The position numbers and the translations under genes are program-made. From the NCBI GenBank assembly GCA_030149595.1, contig JASFBI010000055.1, positions 1 through 8,461 of the forward strand: a stretch of 8,461 bases of DNA, read 5' to 3'. The notes under the pieces are model-generated. The model saw nothing but the letters and a program-made list of their open reading frames with translations. It had not been told where the DNA came from and made no database searches. The DNA comes from Desulfobacterales bacterium (GTDB taxonomy: Bacteria > Desulfobacterota > Desulfobacteria > Desulfobacterales > DAOWNP01). Position 1 is the stretch's first letter; each line of letters opens with the position of its first letter. Of the stretch, positions 6,340 to 8,461 are shown piece by piece.

Positions 6340-7686
6340 TTATTTTATATTAGCTTTTTCTTTATATTCATTTAATTTATTTCTTAGTGTTCGTACACTG
6401 ATTCCCAGTATTTTTGCAGCCCGCGTCCTGTTATTGCCGGTTTTATCTAAGGTCTGTATAATACATTTTTTTTCAATATCTTTTAATGAGCAGTTTGAAA
6501 AATTTTCTGATAACTCTTTCTCTTCCATGGTATCAGGTTCTAAAATATTTTCAGCACTTTCCATTAGAAGATCATTTTCTGATATTTTTTCTTCTTTTGA
6601 AAGTAATACTGCCCTGTGAATAATATTTTCAAGCTCCCTTATATTTCCGTCAAATTTATGACTTTCAAGAAGACTTAGTGCAGAAGGAGTCAAGGATTTG
6701 ACATTTATACCATCTAAATCACTGTATTTTTTTATAAAGTAGTTTGCAAGAAATCCGATATCTTCTACTCTGTCTCTTAATGGCGGGATATTGACAGGAA
6801 TAATATTTAATCTATAATAAAGATCTTTTCTAAGCGTACCTTCTGCAACTGCTTGTTTTACATCTCTGTTACTGGTGGCTATCACTCTGATATCAACCTT
6901 TTTGGGTTTTGCACTGCCTATGGAATCCACCTCTTTTTCCTGTAATACTCTTAGAAGTTTTGCCTGGAGATGTATCTGCATTTCAGTTGTTTCATCAAGA
7001 AGTAATGTGCCTCCATCTGCCAGTTCAAATTTCCCCGGCTTTCTTGTGTGTGCCCCTGTGAATGCTCCTTTTTCATAACCGAATAGTTCGCTTTCTAAAA
7101 GGGTGTCAGGAAGAGCTGCACAATTTACAGCTACAAAAGGTTTATTTCGTCTTTTACTGTTTTCATGAATAAAACGGGCAAAAAGTTCCTTGCCTGTTCC
7201 GCTTTCACCGGAAATAAATACAGATGCTGTGCTATCTGCAACTTGTTTTGCCAGAGATAGAAGTTCTTTTACTTTTTTATTTCTGGTTATTATTTCATTT
7301 TTTTTATGAGATTTTTCAGTATTGTTATCTTTACAAAACAGTTTATTAATGCAAAGTCCAATATGAGATAATTCGATGGGTTTGATAAGAAAATCTACTG
7401 CACCTGCTTTCATAACCAAAACAGCATTATCCACAGAAGGATGAGCCGAGGTAAATAAAACTTTGGTGTCTGGATTTTTGTTTTTAACTTTTGTGAAAAA
7501 CCCCGCTCCTTCGGTTAGCTCATAATCTGCTATTATTACTTGGTAACTGTTTTCAGTGATGGCCACTAAGGCTCTGTTTTTATCATAAACAGTATTTAAC
7601 TGATAACCACAATCTTCCAAAAAAGCTGTAATGGCATTTGTAAACCGGTAATCTTTATCTGCTATTAAAATTTGATTTTTACGCAT
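6340..7686 (-). CDS. Sigma-54-dependent response regulator, FlrC/FleR-like flagellar activator
   Basis: This NtrC-family activator of sigma-54 RNA polymerase has 448 residues, a typical length. The receiver domain (about 4-117) has D10, the phosphoacceptor D54, S80 and K102. The second pocket acid is replaced by K11 (ADKD instead of DD). The AAA+ domain (about 132-365) has Walker A GESGTGKE (160-167), GAFTGA (207-212, the sigma-54 contact loop), Walker B GGTLLLDE (225-232) and RKDLYYRLN (286-294). A Fis-type HTH (about 400-441) contains NRTRAAKILGISVRTLRNKL. The ATPase and sigma-54 contact elements are intact. The gene lies 78 bp upstream of flgB, so it probably activates the flagellar operon, like FlrC or FleR. 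No partner histidine kinase is in the window. The ATG start has no Shine-Dalgarno sequence and is preceded by a 16-bp palindrome. Confidence 0.93.
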   Translation of the reverse strand: MRKNQILIADKDYRFTNAITAFLEDCGYQLNTVYDKNRALVAITENSYQVIIADYELTEGAGFFTKVKNKNPDTKVLFTSAHPSVDNAVLVMKAGAVDFLIKPIELSHIGLCINKLFCKDNNTEKSHKKNEIITRNKKVKELLSLAKQVADSTASVFISGESGTGKELFARFIHENSKRRNKPFVAVNCAALPDTLLESELFGYEKGAFTGAHTRKPGKFELADGGTLLLDETTEMQIHLQAKLLRVLQEKEVDSIGSAKPKKVDIRVIATSNRDVKQAVAEGTLRKDLYYRLNIIPVNIPPLRDRVEDIGFLANYFIKKYSDLDGINVKSLTPSALSLLESHKFDGNIRELENIIHRAVLLSKEEKISENDLLMESAENILEPDTMEEKELSENFSNCSLKDIEKKCIIQTLDKTGNNRTRAAKILGISVRTLRNKLNEYKEKANIK

Positions 7687-7687
7687 A

Positions 7688-7703
7688 ATTTAAAATTTTA
7701 AAT
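7688..7703. repeat. 16-bp perfect AT palindrome directly upstream of the regulator start
   Basis: ATTTAAAATTTTAAAT is a perfect palindrome ending one base before the regulator ATG, where a ribosome binding site would normally sit. It shares the ATTTAA/TTAAAT half-sites with the palindrome at 6304-6317, with a 4-base rather than 2-base centre. It could be an operator for autoregulation, or chance in AT-rich DNA. Confidence 0.35.
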
Positions 7704-7730
7704 AATGTTTAAGTGAAAAATTTTTGGTGT

Positions 7731-8461
7731 TTATACTTTGGGTGAAAGCTTGTTTAATCTTGATTTAATCTGCATGTCTTTTAATTTTTCTCTGGCAAGT
7801 CTTCCCCAGAAAAGATCCTCTGAAACAGCCACACTCTTGTAGGTTGTCTCAGCTTTATCTGTTTTTCCGTCTTTATAATAAGACATGGCTAATTTGAATT
7901 TTAAATTTGATGTATTTGTATCAGGTTCAGATAAATTTATTGCATTTTCTAAAGCACCGGCAGCTTTATTATATTGTTTGAGTGATAAGTAATTTTCAGC
8001 AAGCATGCTGTATACTGTGGAAATTTTGGTGATTTTACTGTTATTGGCAGTTAACACAATTTTTATCAGTTTTTTATAAACCCCAATACTTTTTTTATAA
8101 TTTTTTAAAGCTGTTAGTGCTTTTGCCTGAATCATCATTATTTTTACTTTGTCTCTGTCTGACTCTGCATAGTATTCAGCTTTATCTAAGAATTTTATTG
8201 ATTTTTTGTATTTTCTTTTTTTAAGATATGTTAATCCTAAATATCTATATACTGTATGTGCAGGTTTACTCTTGGCAGTTATGTATTTGTAAAATATTTT
8301 AAGAGCTCTGTCTGTTTCATCTGTTTCATACAGAGCTATGCCTAAAGATAAACAGAGCTTTGTTTTTTTTTTATTGTCTTGATACATGTAATAAGCTTTG
8401 TCAAGCAGGTCCCTTGCATTTGTATAAAGGTGACCGTCAAGGTAAGCTTTACCTGCTACAT
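7731..8461 (-). CDS. TPR-repeat protein of unknown function (N-terminus beyond the window)
   Basis: The reading frame is open to the window edge. An internal ATG at 8387 would give 218 residues, but the 24 codons before it continue the same repeat pattern (AYLDGHLYTNARDLLDKAYY), so the true start lies outside. The visible 242 residues are almost entirely tetratricopeptide-like helix pairs, at about 1-24, 33-64, 67-100, 104-137, 146-179 and 185-215. Recurring elements are LGLTYLKKRKYKKSIKFLDKA, LAENYLSLKQYNKAAGALENA and LAMSYYKDGKTDKAETTYKSV. The C-terminus (LFWGRLAREKL) resembles tails of other bacterial TPR proteins. TPRs bind other proteins; no catalytic motif or membrane segment is visible. 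It is highly lysine-rich. It lies 44 bp upstream of the regulator on the same strand and is probably co-transcribed, so a motility-related scaffold role is possible but unproven. An A10 tract lies at 8363-8372. Confidence 0.85.
   Translation of the reverse strand, partial: VAGKAYLDGHLYTNARDLLDKAYYMYQDNKKKTKLCLSLGIALYETDETDRALKIFYKYITAKSKPAHTVYRYLGLTYLKKRKYKKSIKFLDKAEYYAESDRDKVKIMMIQAKALTALKNYKKSIGVYKKLIKIVLTANNSKITKISTVYSMLAENYLSLKQYNKAAGALENAINLSEPDTNTSNLKFKLAMSYYKDGKTDKAETTYKSVAVSEDLFWGRLAREKLKDMQIKSRLNKLSPKV

Noticed and set aside
6434..7078. Two short plus-strand frames opposite the sigma-54 regulator
   Set aside because: They are shadows of the AAA+ and HTH coding region.
1..8461. CRISPR arrays, tRNA or rRNA genes, insertion sequences, attachment sites
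   Set aside because: No regularly spaced repeats, tRNA cloverleaf, rRNA-like stretch, transposase motif or flanking inverted repeats were seen.

Overview
The window is an AT-rich (about one-third G+C by eye), tightly packed stretch in which every convincing gene lies on the minus strand. Read in the direction of transcription (right to left) it holds: the end of a TPR-repeat protein, a sigma-54-dependent response regulator, then flgB, flgC, fliE, fliF, fliG, fliH and fliI. This is the classic flagellar basal-body / type III export operon. The flgBC-fliEFGHI order, an NtrC-type regulator next to it and an AT-rich, lysine-rich sequence fit a motile Gram-negative bacterium, most likely a low-GC Desulfobacterota (deltaproteobacterial) lineage. 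That placement is an inference from gene order and style, not from a marker gene.

Region by region (minus strand). At 8461-7731 is a TPR protein whose reading frame is open to the window edge, so its N-terminus is missing. At 7686-6340 is the regulator (receiver, AAA+ with GAFTGA, Fis-type HTH). The 78-bp gap at 6339-6262 holds a good sigma-54 -24/-12 promoter for flgB. At 6261-5074 are the rod genes flgB and flgC and the MS-ring/rod adaptor fliE. A 137-bp gap follows, with an AT stem-loop and a possible sigma-70 promoter. At 4936-126 are fliF, fliG, fliH and fliI, in overlapping or closely spaced frames. The last 125 bp (125-1) contain no recognisable fliJ, only an open frame without a usable start.

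How the genes work together. The regulator probably activates the sigma-54 promoter in front of flgB. FliF builds the MS ring; FliG sits on its cytoplasmic face as rotor/switch protein; FliE joins the MS ring to the rod; FlgB and FlgC are proximal rod subunits exported through the type III apparatus; FliH and FliI are the stator and the ATPase of that apparatus.

The window is largely a standard flagellar locus and I see no new defence, mobile or biosynthetic system. The points most worth a second look are: a receiver domain lacking one of its metal-binding acids; AT palindromes with shared half-sites at the regulator start and at the predicted flgB transcription start; A10-A11 tracts in fliF, fliG and the TPR gene; the unexplained, apparently frame-broken sequence where fliJ would be expected; and the TPR protein of unknown role upstream.
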